Origin: Cyrtodaria siliqua
Taxonomy: Eukaryota; Mollusca; Bivalvia; Adapedonta; Hiatellidae
Direction: 5' to 3'
Length of the DNA: 64,000 nt
NCBI GenBank assembly: GCA_037043455.1
Contig: JAWPHD010011487.1
Span: 1 to 64,000, forward strand
Made by a program: the position numbers and the translations under genes. The notes beneath the pieces were generated by a model that worked only from the letters and a program-made list of their open reading frames with translations, searched no databases and was not told the DNA's origin. Every line of letters begins with the position of its first letter. Within the stretch, counting starts at the first letter, position 1. Positions 22,330 to 33,265 of the stretch are shown piece by piece.

Positions 22330-23030
22330 CGGCGACAAAGAAGAATACCAACATGTCGGCGATTTAGGAAAGCATCGATATGTCGGCGTTTAAGGAACCA
22401 AAATGTCGGCGATTTATGAAAGTACAAATATATGTCGGATACCAACATGTCGGCGGTTAAGGTACCGATATATCGGCAATACCAATATGTCGGCGTTACG
22501 GTTCCAATATATCGGCAATACCAATATGTCGGCGGTTAAGGTACCAATACATTGGCAATACCAATATGTCAGCGGTTAATACGTCAGCGGTTAAGGTACT
22601 GATATATCGGCAATACCAATATGTCAGCGGTTAATATGTCAGCGGTTAAGGTACCGATATATCGGTAATACCAATATGTCGGCGGTTAAGGTACCGATAT
22701 AAAGGCAATACCAATATGTCAGCGGTTAATATGTCAGCGGTTAAGGTACCAATATTTCGGCAATACCAATATAACGGCGGTTAAAGTACCAGTATATCGG
22801 CAATACCAATATTCAGCGGTTAATATGTCAGCGGTTAATGTACCGATATATCGGCAATACCAATATGTCAGCGGTTAATATGTCAGCGGTTAAGGTACCG
22901 ATATATCGGTAATACCAATATGTCGGCGGTTAAGGTACCGATATATAGGCAATACAAATATATCAGCGGTTCATATGTCAGCGGTTAAGGTACCAATATT
23001 TCGGCAATACCAATATGTCAGCGATTAACA
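22330..23030. repeat. About 40-bp satellite
   Basis: Head-to-tail array built of AATACCAATATGTCGGCGGT and TAAGGTACCGATATATCGGC. Variants alternate TCAGCGGTTAATATGTCAGC inserts, giving a two-level repeat. No open frame of note. Confidence 0.93.
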
Positions 23031-23310
23031 CCCTTAGGGAAGTCCGTCACAATGCGGAATGACACTGGATGATAGGGCTCCGGTAACGGATCAAAAGTTG
23101 TTGTTACGGAATCTAGGTGTGTACGTTTTCATTGTTATAGTGATGACCCAGTTTGGTATTTCAGATACATAAATCTTTGAGGTATTTGCCTGAATATTAA
23201 GAGGCACTAAATTAGTATGTCGAACGATTTCTAAATTATTGTTAGTTTTTTTGTGTTTTTTTTATAAAGTTTTGTAGTACGTAGAAAATATGTGAACGAT
23301 ATTAGATTAT

Positions 23311-23993
23311 ACGGTGTACTGTTAGGGCCATGTTACCATCGCATCTTACCATCGACCATCGACCTAGGTCGATGGTCGATGGTAAGATGCGATGGTCGAT
23401 GGTAAGATGCGATGGACCATCGAACATCGCATCTTACGACCATCGCATCTTACCATCGCATATTATCATCGACCATCGCATCTTACCATCGACCATCGCA
23501 TCTTACCATCGCATCTTATCATCGACCATCGCATCTTACCATCGACCATCGACCTAGACATTTTTCTACGGTAATCGTGAGATCTTGATCAGCATGAGAA
23601 TTGATAAGTCGATGGTCGATGGTAAGATGCGATGGTCGATGGTAAGATGCGATGGTAAGATGCGATGATCGATGGTAAGATGCGATGGTAATATGCGATG
23701 GTCGATGGTAAGATGCGATGGTCGACGGTCGATCGCATTTTACCATCGACCAGCGCATCCTACCATCGACCATCGCATCTTACCATCGCATCTTACCACC
23801 GACCATCGCATCTTACCATCGACCATCGCATCTTACCATCGCATCTTACCACCAACCATCGCATCTTACCATCGACCATCGCATCTTACCATCGCATCTT
23901 ACCGCCGACCATCGCATCTTACCATCGAGCATCGACCTAGGTCGATGGTCGATGGTAAGATGCGATGGTAACATGGTCCTAACAGTACACCGT
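23311..23993. mobile_element. Inverted-repeat element built of a 20-23-bp motif in both orientations
   Basis: Both ends begin with the same inverted sequence ACGGTGTACTGTTAGGRCCA, continuing through TGTTACCATCGCATCTTACC to CGACCTAGGTCGATGG (about 65 bp). A 3-bp TAT lies outside each end. The inside is ACCATCGCATCTTACCATCG motifs in alternating blocks of plus and minus orientation, with one non-repeat spacer at 23,556-23,608. No coding capacity; the frames seen here are repeat artefacts. Confidence 0.8.
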
Positions 23994-24239
23994 TATACGG
24001 GGATTAGGCATTTCATGCATACATATGAAGGCGACTTACAATTTATAAATGAAATATGATGCGTAAGCCTAATGATTCTTTCGTGTACAAGGAAGTAGTT
24101 TTTATTTTACAGTAATAATTGCCATACAGTTATAATTGCCATATAGCGTTAATTTATGCATTTAACAGCCGATTCCATTCAAATCTAGACTAAGTGTGAA
24201 TTAAAAAGTTCGACTTAAACGGTTTCCGGTCAAAGAACA

Positions 24240-24605
24240 GTGCCACCGATCCCGTTATAGGGGTAGGCAGTGGGGTAGAACCCCCCCTCCTCCCCCTCTC
24301 CACAAAGTGTAGGACCCCCACCCCAAAAGTCCATTATTTGCTGTTCATGATCGTTAAAGGTCTTCATCATCACCCCTGAATTGTTTTAGGTGCCATCCCG
24401 CTCAAATCACTAGAGCAGTGGCAGAAAAACAATAAACGTGGCTCCAGCGTAAATGGAATGTCTACAATACACCGCAGTTCTGCAGGTGAGAAGGTTCTAG
24501 GCCCATGCTATATATTTTAAATGGAGGATGAGCCTGGCATGTTCATTTCTCTTAGGCGCCATATAACTTTCATGTGTTGGTGAGCCTTAAACCCCACATC
24601 ATATA
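24240..24605 (-). repeat. Dispersed repeat family D, inverted copy
   Basis: Reverse complement of the 45,930-46,345 copy: GGTCTTCATCATCACCCCTG, AGAAAAACAATAAACGTGGC, TCCAGCGTAAATGGA, GTGAGAAGGTTCTAGGCCCA, GGCGCCATATAACTTTCATG. Non-coding. Confidence 0.75.
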
Positions 24606-24711
24606 CAAAACGGTGTTAACACCATATTTGTATCGGTAAGAGATATTTATCATGAACTAGCCTTTTTGAAAAATAGATTCTTCTAGAAAATACCTGATAT
24701 ACCCGCTTAAT

Positions 24712-27700
24712 CACACCCGATTACCGGCAGCCGTAGGCACAGTTCGGCAGCCGTAGGCACAGTTCCTGGTAAAAATAAAACAAGTTTCAAAAGGGTAAAT
24801 AAATCTAGTTTTATGACTTGTTAGCCTTAAACTATTAGAAAAGTGAATCGGCCATTTTAATTTGGAAGGAATGTTGTGTACGTCACCTGATTCCCGTGAA
24901 ATTTGAACCGATATTACGCGAGTTACGGTAGGTTAAATGTTGAAATTAAGCTAAGAAATGTGATTGTAGAAAGTTAGAGACCTGGTACTCGGTAAATAGT
25001 CAAGTTTAAGAGATTTCAGACATACTGCCATTAAATATAATCTTTCCTGAATAAACAGTCCAAATTTTAGCCCACAGAACATTTTATCAAAATAATTGTG
25101 GGTTTTTAAACACGACCGGATATTGAACAAGAGGTCAATGACCTTGAAGCTCTACTGATTGATTTTGATTTCAGGAAGTAGTCGCTACAGATTTGTTTTT
25201 TGAAAATCTATTTTTAACCGTGGCGGCCATCTTGAATTTCCGGCCGACCTGAAATTTTGCTAGGATCAATTAGACATTAAGAGCAACATTCCTGTGAAGT
25301 TTCATGAAAATCCGTCAAGTAGTTTCAGAGTAGTAGTCGCTACAAGTTTTCATTATATAACTCTATGTAAACAAAGATGGCCGCTGGCAGCCATGTTTAA
25401 CGTCAAATCAAAAGGATTTTCGACAAGGACCAACATAATGTCATACTGATCATTTTAGAAAAAGTCCCATATCAATATCTTTTATTGTTTTGAAGAAGTA
25501 GTCGCTACAAACTTATTTATTTTAAAACTATTTTTAGCTGTGGCGGCCATCTTGAATTTCCGACCGACCTGAAATTTTTCTAGGATCAACTAGACATCAA
25601 GAGCAACATTCCTGTGAAGTTTCATGAACATCCGTCAAGTAGTTTCAGAGGAGTAGTCGCTACAAGTTTTTACTATATAAATCTTTGTAACCAAAGATGG
25701 CCACAGGCAGCCATGTTTAACGTCGAATCAAAATAATTTTCCACAAGGATCAACATCATGTCATGCTGATCATTTTAGAAAAAGTCCCATATCAATATCA
25801 CTTATAGTTTTCAAGAAGTAGTCGCTACAAACTTGTTTTTTAAAAATCTATTTTTAGCTGTGACGGCCATCTTGAATTTCCGGCCGACCTGAAATTTTTC
25901 TAGGATCAATTAGACAGCAAGAGCAACATTCCTGTAAAGTTTCATGACAATCCGCCAAGTAGTTTCAGAGGAGTAGTCGCTACAAGTTTTTACTATATAA
26001 CTCTATGTAAACAAAGATGGCCGCTGGCAGCCATGTTTAACGTTGAATCAAAACGATTTTTGACAAGGATCAACATCATGTCATGCTGATCATTTTAGAA
26101 AAAGTCCCATATCAATATCACTTATAGTTTTAAAGAAGTAGTCGCTACAAACTTGTATTTTAAAACTCTATTTTTAGCTTTGGCGGCCATCTTGGATTTC
26201 ACATCAACATGAATTTTTGCTAGGATCAGTAGAGCTAAAAATGGCAGGAGTACGGTACAGTTCCATTATTTATTGGCAGGTAGCTAGTACAGTTCCGTAA
26301 AATGGCAGGCGTATGGTACAGTTCCAAAAACATCGGACGCTAAAGTATTTTCTCCTTTGGTATAGTGGTGTAATTTCGAAAACACTAATGAAGAAGTAAT
26401 GTATAAAAATTTATATACATCTTCGGTCCTTCCATAAACGTTTAAGAAAACCCACCAACTGTAGGGAAACGTGAATATAGGCTCGTTTGAACCTTCATTC
26501 CGACGGTACAGTACAGAGAAAGACACGTTTTAATAACAATCATATGTTGTGCTGAGTTACGTCCCCTTTTTATAATTCACCATTTATGATAACAGGCGTT
26601 TGGTATTTAGATGTTTTGGAATAGATTGCTTTATTTTAATTATTGCATAGTTGAACACATCACATTAATTACGTTTTAAGGCCACTCTATGTAACTTAAT
26701 GTATCTGAATCAAATCTACTGATATATAGGACACGCATATAAACCAATAATGTAGTCGCTCAAAAGATACCCATGGTAACGCAAAATACACTTTATGCAA
26801 TAACAGGGCTTTACAAAAATGTCCTCATTAAGCAAATGAGATTATGTGTCATTTAATTATGACCATTTAAAGTTTGCCTAATGAGGATGTTCAAGCTAAA
26901 ATTTAAGCTAATTAGGTACACTTAAAGTGGTCACATCTTTATGATAGATATTTTGATTTTGCCGATGAGGTTATTTTTGGGAAATTCAGACACTAAACTT
27001 TTATTTAGACAATAGACATGTACTAGTATTTCGTCTCACCAAAGCAAAAAAGTTTGAATGTCTGCATGTGTCAACTTTGAACTTTCGTGGGTATTTGCGC
27101 TATATCCGTTACAATTTGATACCAACTTTAAATAATGTCCTATGATTATTACTTTTAGAGTTAAGTACACTTTTGAGCGACTACATTATTGATTTATATG
27201 CGTGTCCTATATATCAGTAGACGTTTGATTCAGATACATTAAGTGGCCTTAAAACGTAATTAATGTGACGTGTTCGACTATGCAATAATTAAAATTAAGC
27301 AATCTATTCCAAAACATCTAAATACCAAACGCCTGTTATCATAAATGGTGAATTATAAAAAGGGGACGTAACTCAGCACAACATACGATTGTTATTAAAA
27401 CGTGTCTTTCTCTGTACTGTACCGTCGGAATGAAGGTTCAAACGAGCCTATATTCACGTTTCCCTACAGTTGGTGGGTTTTCTTAAACGTTTATGGAAGG
27501 ACCGAAGATGTATATAATTCTATATACACTACTTCTTCATTAGTGTTTTCGAAATTACACCACTATACCTAAGGAGGAAATACTTTAGCGTCCGATGTTT
27601 TTGGAACTGTACAATACGCCTGCCATTTTACGGAACTGTACTAGCTACCTGCCAATAAATAATGGAACTGTTGCGTACTCCTGCCATTTTTCAATACCCG

Positions 27701-28105
27701 GTCGTGTTTAAAAACCCACAATTATTTTAATAAAATGTTCTGTGGGCTAAAATTTGGACTGTTTATTCAGGAAAGATTATATTTTATGGCAGTATGTCTG
27801 AAATCTCTTAAACTTGACTATTCACCGAGTACCAGGTCTCTAACTTTCTACAATCACATTTCTTAGTTTAATTTCAACATTTAACCTACCGTAACTCGCA
27901 TAATATCGGTTCAAATTTCACGGGAATCAGGTGACATACACAACATTCCTTCCAAATTAAAATGGCCGATTCATTTTTCTAATAGTTTAAGGCTAACAAG
28001 TCATAAAACTAGATTTATTTACCCTTTTGAAACTTGTTTTGTTTTTACCGGGAACTGTGCCTACGGCTGCCGAACTGTGCCTACGGCTGCCGGTAATCGG
28101 GTGTG
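24712..28105. mobile_element. DNA element with about 950-bp terminal inverted repeats and TTAAT target duplication
   Basis: Starts CACACCCGATTACCGGCAGC and ends with its inverse, flanked on both sides by TTAAT (24707-24711 and 28106-28110). Right arm: about 27,168-28,105, continuous. Left arm: 24,712-25,127 plus about 26,237-26,770, split by a 1.1-kb insertion. The two arms differ only by scattered substitutions and small indels. The central loop of about 400 bp (26,770-27,168) has no recognisable gene, so the element is non-autonomous or has lost its transposase. The superfamily is uncertain: a 5-bp duplication and CAC ends recall Transib, while TTAA recalls Kolobok or piggyBac. Confidence 0.85.
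25128..26236. repeat. Dispersed repeat family F inserted in the left arm; about 315-bp unit x3.5
   Basis: Tandem units of about 315 bp containing GGCGGCCATCTTGAATTTCC, AGCAACATTCCTGTGAAGTT, TCATGAAAATCCGTCAAGTA, GTTTCAGAGGAGTAGTCGCT and AAAGATGGCCGCTGGCAGCC. It ends GATCAGTAGAGCTA, as family F copies do elsewhere (60,545-61,050; 62,050-62,875). It is absent from the matching place in the right arm. Confidence 0.85.
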
Positions 28106-28521
28106 TTAATGCTCACATATAAGACACGTATGCGAATGCGTAACAAAACAACACTAAACACTGAAATATTAATTAAAAGACGTACCTATGTCGGTCGTGT
28201 GTAGTACTAGTATCACCAATGTTAAACGTACACAATGAATTTTATAATTAACTGATCCAACTTCAGCCAATTAGTATATATATATAATACTAGATAATCC
28301 TATCTAGATTCTCAGAGCTGTCGAACGGATGTACGTGTGTATGCATTATACAGATGAAAAAGGATTACTTGTATCTTAGTATTCGTCGCTAACACGCTAT
28401 CTCTGCCTGTGTGCGAATATAAATTGATAACGACCTTGAAGCGTTTACTGCCATTCAGCCATGCGTGATTGATTTTTTTGTGTATGATCTTTTGGGTCAT
28501 TTTCAAATCAAGTAAGCTTAT

Positions 28522-28722
28522 ATATGACGGTCGATTTTTTTTTCAGTGGAGGCAGACCACCTACTTTTCCTGGGTAGAACCAGTTCTGTACACCTCCCGC
28601 CATCCGTAAGAATCGACACTTCCTCACTTACAAGTCGAGATCCCAGTGGGAATCGAACCCGCAGCGGTGAGAGGCGAAGGTTTACAACTCAACGTCGTTA
28701 ACCATTCGGTCACGGAGACGCT
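28522..28722 (-). mobile_element. tRNA-derived SINE (family A), best copy
   Basis: Read on the minus strand: AGCGTCTCCGTGACCGAATG (A-box region), CCTTCGCCTCTCACCGCTGC, then GGGTTCGATTCCCACTGGGA (B-box), AAGTGTCGATTCTTACGGAT, GGCGGGAGGTGTACAGAACT and GGTCTGCCTCCACTG. It ends with an A-run then TCGACCGTCATATA. Six copies of this family occur in the window. Confidence 0.88.
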
Positions 28723-28984
28723 ATGCGTGATTGAGTGATTGAGATCAATCTTTGATTTGATTTATAAAATAAAACAAAACATAAAACAAAAATGAATTAG
28801 ATAATCTTCTATATGAAGTTAAAGACCACGATACCTTGGCGGTACTAGCAGTTTACCCAAACAACTGTTGGTCCAAGCCAACTAGGTTCGGCCAATTTGC
28901 AAACATTTAATAAATATTGTATATTTATTATAATTTATTTATTTAAAAACATTACATTACAGATATGTTTTAATAGAAAAAGCA

Positions 28985-29452
28985 ATATCAAATTGTAACA
29001 GGAGGTTACAGTCAGAGAGACAACGATGTCCACCTCCGCTGTATTTTCCCGTATTAGACAGAAAAGGCTAAAGTGGCCTGATGGTGTCCACAGAAAAGGC
29101 TAAAGTGGCCTGATGGTAGTGGCCTGATGGTGTCCACAGAAAAAGCTAAAGTGGCCTGATGGTGTCCACAGAAATGGTTAAAGTGGCCTGATGGTGTCCT
29201 CAGAAAAGGTTAAAGTGGCCTGATGGCCTAATCACTCTTGAAGGTGTCCGCAGCCTTGCTGTTTTGCTAGCACACAAATTGTTACACCATGAGGCTCCCA
29301 GGCTTAATGCTGATGATGAGCCCTTGGAGGTCAGTCATACATGTCACAACGAAATCTGTGTGAGGGTCAGTCACTTGACAATGGAAACACATGCTGCAAA
29401 TATGGAGCGTATACACTGTCAGTTCTTTGGAACCAGGGCCCTGTTTTATTAA
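28985..29452 (+). pseudogene. HNH/His-Me endonuclease zinc-binding-loop protein, fragment
   Basis: The downstream part reads LITLEGVRSLAVLLAHKLLH (about 29,226-29,290), then DEPLEVSHTCHNEICVRVSH and LTMETHAANMERIHC. This is the Cys/His pattern (HxC...C...H...H...C) of the zinc-binding loop of His-Me finger homing endonucleases, seen in multi-copy bivalve genes. The upstream SRIRQKRLKWPDG motif is amplified into a 32-bp array (29,065-29,232) that brings in stop codons and frameshifts. The frame ends at 29,452 on entering a MITE. Probably a dead gene fragment; whether intact relatives act as nucleases is not known from this sequence. Confidence 0.65.
29065..29232 (+). repeat. 32-bp tandem repeat inside a former coding region
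   Basis: About five copies of CAGAAAAGGCTAAAGTGGCC plus TGATGGTGTCCA; one has an extra short AGTGGCCTGATGGT. It is the coding segment for QKRLKWPDG. 32 is not a multiple of three, so the array breaks the frame. Confidence 0.9.
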
Positions 29453-29655
29453 AAATCTTACGATAAGTCTCACATTTTAAAATCGTTCACTTTTTTCACC
29501 TAAGCATTCAATGTAGACAAATTATGTGTGAACGTAATGCAGAATATCACATGCATAAGAAAATGAAATGAAAATAACGTTTATTTGACAAGTGTAATTT
29601 ATAGAAATTGATTTACGATTACAATGGTCGTGAGTTGTTTCATAAAACGGTGCGG
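29433..29655. mobile_element. MITE-like element, GGGCCCTGTTTTATTAAA end
   Basis: Begins CAGGGCCCTGTTTTATTAAA and ends near GTTTCATAAAACGGTGCGGG, roughly inverted, with TTACGATAAGTC / GATTTACGATTAC inside. The first 120 bases recur at 29,990-30,112. Confidence 0.6.
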
Positions 29656-29993
29656 GAATATGAATGATCTGGTTCTGGAGTGGAGGTTGGTTCTGGAGTG
29701 GAGGTATCTGGTTTTCGGGCCCTTTTTTCGGAAGGTTGGGGTTTCGTTGTGGAAGGAGTTGCGCTTGGATGTATTTTTTGTATTTTTTCTGTTCTTGTTT
29801 TTTTCATAGAGCCGGTACAGTTTGATTCTTCTAATTTGCGTTTAATTTTAATTTTGCTGGCTAATATTATCCCCCTCGACTTTCGCTTTTCAGACGCCCT
29901 TGGGGACATTTGTAGACTCGTCTCCACTCGGCTTCCATACGGAATAGGACACCCAACAGCATTGCACAGTTTACGTATCGATTCACCTGGGCC
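29640..29993 (-). CDS. Hypothetical basic, Ser/Thr/Pro-rich protein fragment
   Basis: Open minus frame without stop from about 29,993 to 29,640. It starts GESIRKLCNAVGCPIPYGSR, then SPRASEKRKSRG, then a Lys/Arg-rich stretch and a Ser/Thr/Pro/Glu tail (STPEPTSTPEP). No known domain. It lies exactly between two copies of the GGGCCCTGTTTTATTAAA repeat, so it may be an exon or a gene piece carried with those repeats. No splice evidence; low confidence. Confidence 0.3.
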   Translation of the reverse strand, partial: GPGESIRKLCNAVGCPIPYGSRVETSLQMSPRASEKRKSRGIILASKIKIKRKLEESNCTGSMKKTRTEKIQKIHPSATPSTTKPQPSEKRARKPDTSTPEPTSTPEPDHSYSRTVL

Positions 29994-30112
29994 CTGTTTT
30001 ATTAAACGTCTGACGATAAGTCTTAAATTTTAAAATCGTTCACTTTGTTTACATAAGCATTTAATGCAGACAGTTGTGTGCGACGTAGTGCAGAAATATC
30101 ACATGTTTAAGA
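29990..30112. repeat. Second copy of the GGGCCCTGTTTTATTAAA repeat
   Basis: Closely matches 29,433-29,556: CTGACGATAAGTCTTAAATT, TTAAAATCGTTCACTTTGTT, CAGAAATATCACATG. Confidence 0.75.
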
Positions 30113-30860
30113 CAAGAGGCCCAAGAGGGCCTGCGGACACTCTACTGGCTAAAACGGCTCTTATATCAACGGTTGTCGACATAAAATTTCTATCAGTACT
30201 TCTTTTAAAACGGCTAGGATGGCCTTAGATCGCTCACCTGGTAAACATGGGCAACAAGTCTGCTGTTATTATTATTATTATTGCTGGGGGTTATATTAAC
30301 ATTCTAAATAAATTTGGTAAAGATCAGATAAAAAATGAAGTAACTACAGATTTAAAAAAGAAAAATACAATATAGCATTTTTCAACAAATCAAAGGCCAT
30401 AACTCTGTCGTTACAAACACGATCTAGCTGGTTTTTGAACTTGTCTAAGGTTTCATTCATATACCGTGCTTTGCACAACTAGACATCCTACTGAGGCTTC
30501 CTGCCAAATTTCGTAGAAATCCAACAAGCCGTTTAGGAGGAGTAGCGCCGACAAGAAATTTTAGGTAAAAATGTCAAAGGGCCATAACTCGGTCAAAATT
30601 CTAACGAACTGGAACAAAAGCGCGATATGCACAACTGGACATCTTACCGATGCTTCCTGCCAAGTTTCTCGAAATGCAACAAAGCGTTTAGGAAGGAGTA
30701 GCGCCAACAAGAAAGTTAAAGTAAAAATGTCAAGTAGGTAACTCCATCAAAAATCAACGAACCGGGAAAAAACGCAATAGGCACAACTAGTAGTCATAGC
30801 AATGCTTCCTGCTAAGTTTCGTCAAATCCAACATGGAGATAACAAAAAAAAACACAATTT
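30113..30860 (+). repeat. Dispersed bivalve repeat starting CAAGAGGCCCAAGAGGGCCT
   Basis: Head CAAGAGGCCCAAGAGGGCCT, ATCGCTCACCTGGTAAACAT, then three internally related blocks with GAGTAGCGCCGACAAGAAAT, GCCATAACTCGGTC and TGCTTCCTGCCAAGTTTC. It ends in an A-rich tract (30,841-30,910). Non-coding. Confidence 0.75.
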
Positions 30861-31110
30861 TTAAAAAAAAAAAAAAATGAAAAAAAAAAATGGATTAAAA
30901 TATGAAAAAATAAATAAGGCGAGCTATTGTTTTTCCCACTAGCTCCAATTTATTTTTGCAATCAAGTTGCGGTTCGTTTTGCGTACGTTTCTTTTGGTTC
31001 GCCTGAAGGACCGAAAAAATTAATAAACCATTGCATTGTGCACGATAATTTTTCCTCTTCCGTTTCCGGTTTTTCAATAAAAGTCACAAAATTTACTTCT
31101 CAGCGTGTAA

Positions 31111-32215
31111 TTGAACAAACATCCTCGTATATCCAGCCAATTTTTGAGCGACACGTCGGGAAGAGGTGCCACACGCAAGGACGCAAGACGTGTGAAAAGA
31201 AAAAGTGGGGCTGAAACGCAGTTGACTGTAAAGAAACAAAAAACGGGAACAACTACGAGGTCGTCTGAAGCTTTTAAAAGAGGAAAACAGCAAAGCGAAG
31301 GAAACCAGCAAAGAGACGAGGTTAAGCGAGGACCCCCAAACAGACGATGGCGAGTACGAGCGAGTGACTTTATTTGGCGAGGAGTCGTTAGATAAGCAAA
31401 CAAAACGAGGTGACGTATCAGGGTCGCTGGCGGTTGAGAATTATTTCAATATTGACAACATATTAAAAGAATACAACCAGGGGGCAGATGACAGTATCAT
31501 TAAATGCAGTAATGACGATGTTTTTAAAACGAAAGATATGGGCCAATGAGCATATTAATTTGGCCCTTTTATTGAAGGGCAATGCTGACCTCCACGATAT
31601 CTGTTCGGGGGGAGGGGGGGGGGGGGGAGGGGGGTATTGCACGTCAATCCGGTTGATGGGTATTTGGACACGAGACCAAAGCAAATTAAAGATAAAATTA
31701 ACAATCTGGACCAATGGACCGATGCTTTTCTGATTTTTATGAGTATTTATTTGACCAAATTTCCTGATAAGGTATTTGAGCTTATACAATATATGGCACT
31801 GATACGTGAAACGGCCATTAAAAACCCACATGCGTGGTTACAGTACGATGATCAGTTTCGTATGCGCCAGTCAAATGTATTGCAGAATTGGGGTAAATTA
31901 AATTCCGAGCTGTATGTTCGAGTGAGGATGACACCAAATAGTGGTGCGTATACACAAAACCCACCCAGGCCCGTGTCTCAGTTTTCTCAAAGGGACATAA
32001 CTCGTCCCTGTCGGGATTTCAATAAGGGCTTTTGTAAATTTGCCAGATGTTGGTATAGAAATTCATGTGAGCTATGTGGTAGTTTCCAGCACGGCATGTT
32101 TAGGTGTCTGAATAGAAATAATTCAAACCAGTCATTTCATTCCTTTCGAGGGAATCAAAATAATAGAGGAGGCAGAGGTTCCTATGCAGAAAGGGGTGGT
32201 CACGAATTTGAATGA
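31111..32215 (+). pseudogene. YR retroelement gag-like ORF1, frameshifted
   Basis: A basic N-terminal region (SGRGATRKDARRVKRKSG) precedes an acidic block in another frame (SLAVENYFNIDNILKEYNQG, to the stop at 31,547), then a G-run (31,609-31,635) with a further frame change. The last frame (31,637-32,215) has INNLDQWTDAFLIFMSIYLT and a Cys/His finger, CRDFNKGFCKFARC followed by CELCGSFQHGMFRC, as in gag proteins of this group. Non-functional. The G-run may have lengthened the break or be an assembly-sensitive tract. Confidence 0.75.
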
Positions 32216-33265
32216 AGAAAATGCGTCCAATTTATACTGTTTAGGCAGATCTCCCATTAATGTCATTGAACTTAAGAAAGAATTAGCAACATACCCAAAC
32301 AAAGAGGTTGCCATGGAACTGGCATATGGGTTTGAATTTGGCTTTCCTCTGCATTATGTAGGTTTAAAGTTACCAGTGGAAGCAAATAACTTAAAGTCTG
32401 TGATAAAACATCCCCTTGTTGCCAACGAGAAAATTCAAAATGAATTGAAACATGGTAACATTTATGGTCCATTTGTTGATAGAATTCACAATTTGAGAAT
32501 TTCACCATTGGGGTTGGTACCAAAGAAAAATCCGGGTGAATTTCGATTGATACATCATCTTTCTTATCCCGATGGTAGTTCTGTGAATGATTCAATAGAC
32601 CCTGATTTGTGCTCAGTCCAGTATACAAGCTTTGATGAGGCTGTCCATATGGTACAGGATGCTGGTGTTGGTTGTTTGATGGGAAAAGCTGATATTAAAT
32701 CGGCATTTCGTCTACTTCCGGTCTCGCCGTCCGATTTTGATCATATTGTTTTAAGTTTGACGGTTTTTATTATTTTGACAAATGTATGGCTATGGGGTGT
32801 TCCATAAGTTGTGCCACTTTTGAAAAGTTTTCAACTTTTATTGAATTTTTGGTTAGACAAAAAACACCATGTGGGGATTTGGAACATTATGTAGATGATT
32901 TCCTTTTTGCTGGGAAACGGTCTACCAGTGACTGCTTTATCATTATGCAGGTATTCTTCGATTGTTGTAAACAATTGGGAATTCCAACTGCAGATGAAAA
33001 AACAGAGTGGCCAAAAACAGTTATAGTTTTCTTGGGTCTTGAATTGGACTCAATTGAGATGGTAGTGCGGATGCCGATGGATAAACTAAATGAAATCAAA
33101 TTGAAGATTGCTGAAGTCTTGACAAAGAATAAAATCACATTAAGAGTTATGCAGCAATTAATAGGTGTACTGAATTTTGCAGCTAGGGCCATTTTACCTG
33201 GTAGACCATTTCTGAGAAGGTTAATAAATGCAACAAGGGATCTGACAAAGCCATACCTCATTTGA
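32184..33265 (+). pseudogene. YR retroelement reverse transcriptase, frameshifted
   Basis: Frame 32,184-32,807 carries ISPLGLVPKKNPGEFRLIHH and GKADIKSAFRLLPVS. After a frameshift near 32,760, frame 32,786-33,265 carries CSISCATFEKFSTF, the catalytic YVDDFLFAG (Tyr-Val-Asp-Asp) and FLGLELDS. The upstream end overlaps ORF1 by about 30 bases. The one frameshift interrupts the palm domain. Confidence 0.85.

Noticed and set aside
22330..23970. CRISPR-like array
   Set aside because: Repeats are directly adjacent without unique spacers, and the genome is eukaryotic.
26284..26526. 80-aa minus frame inside the long inverted-repeat element
   Set aside because: Lies in an arm; the mirrored arm carries mutations that break the matching frame. 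No domain.
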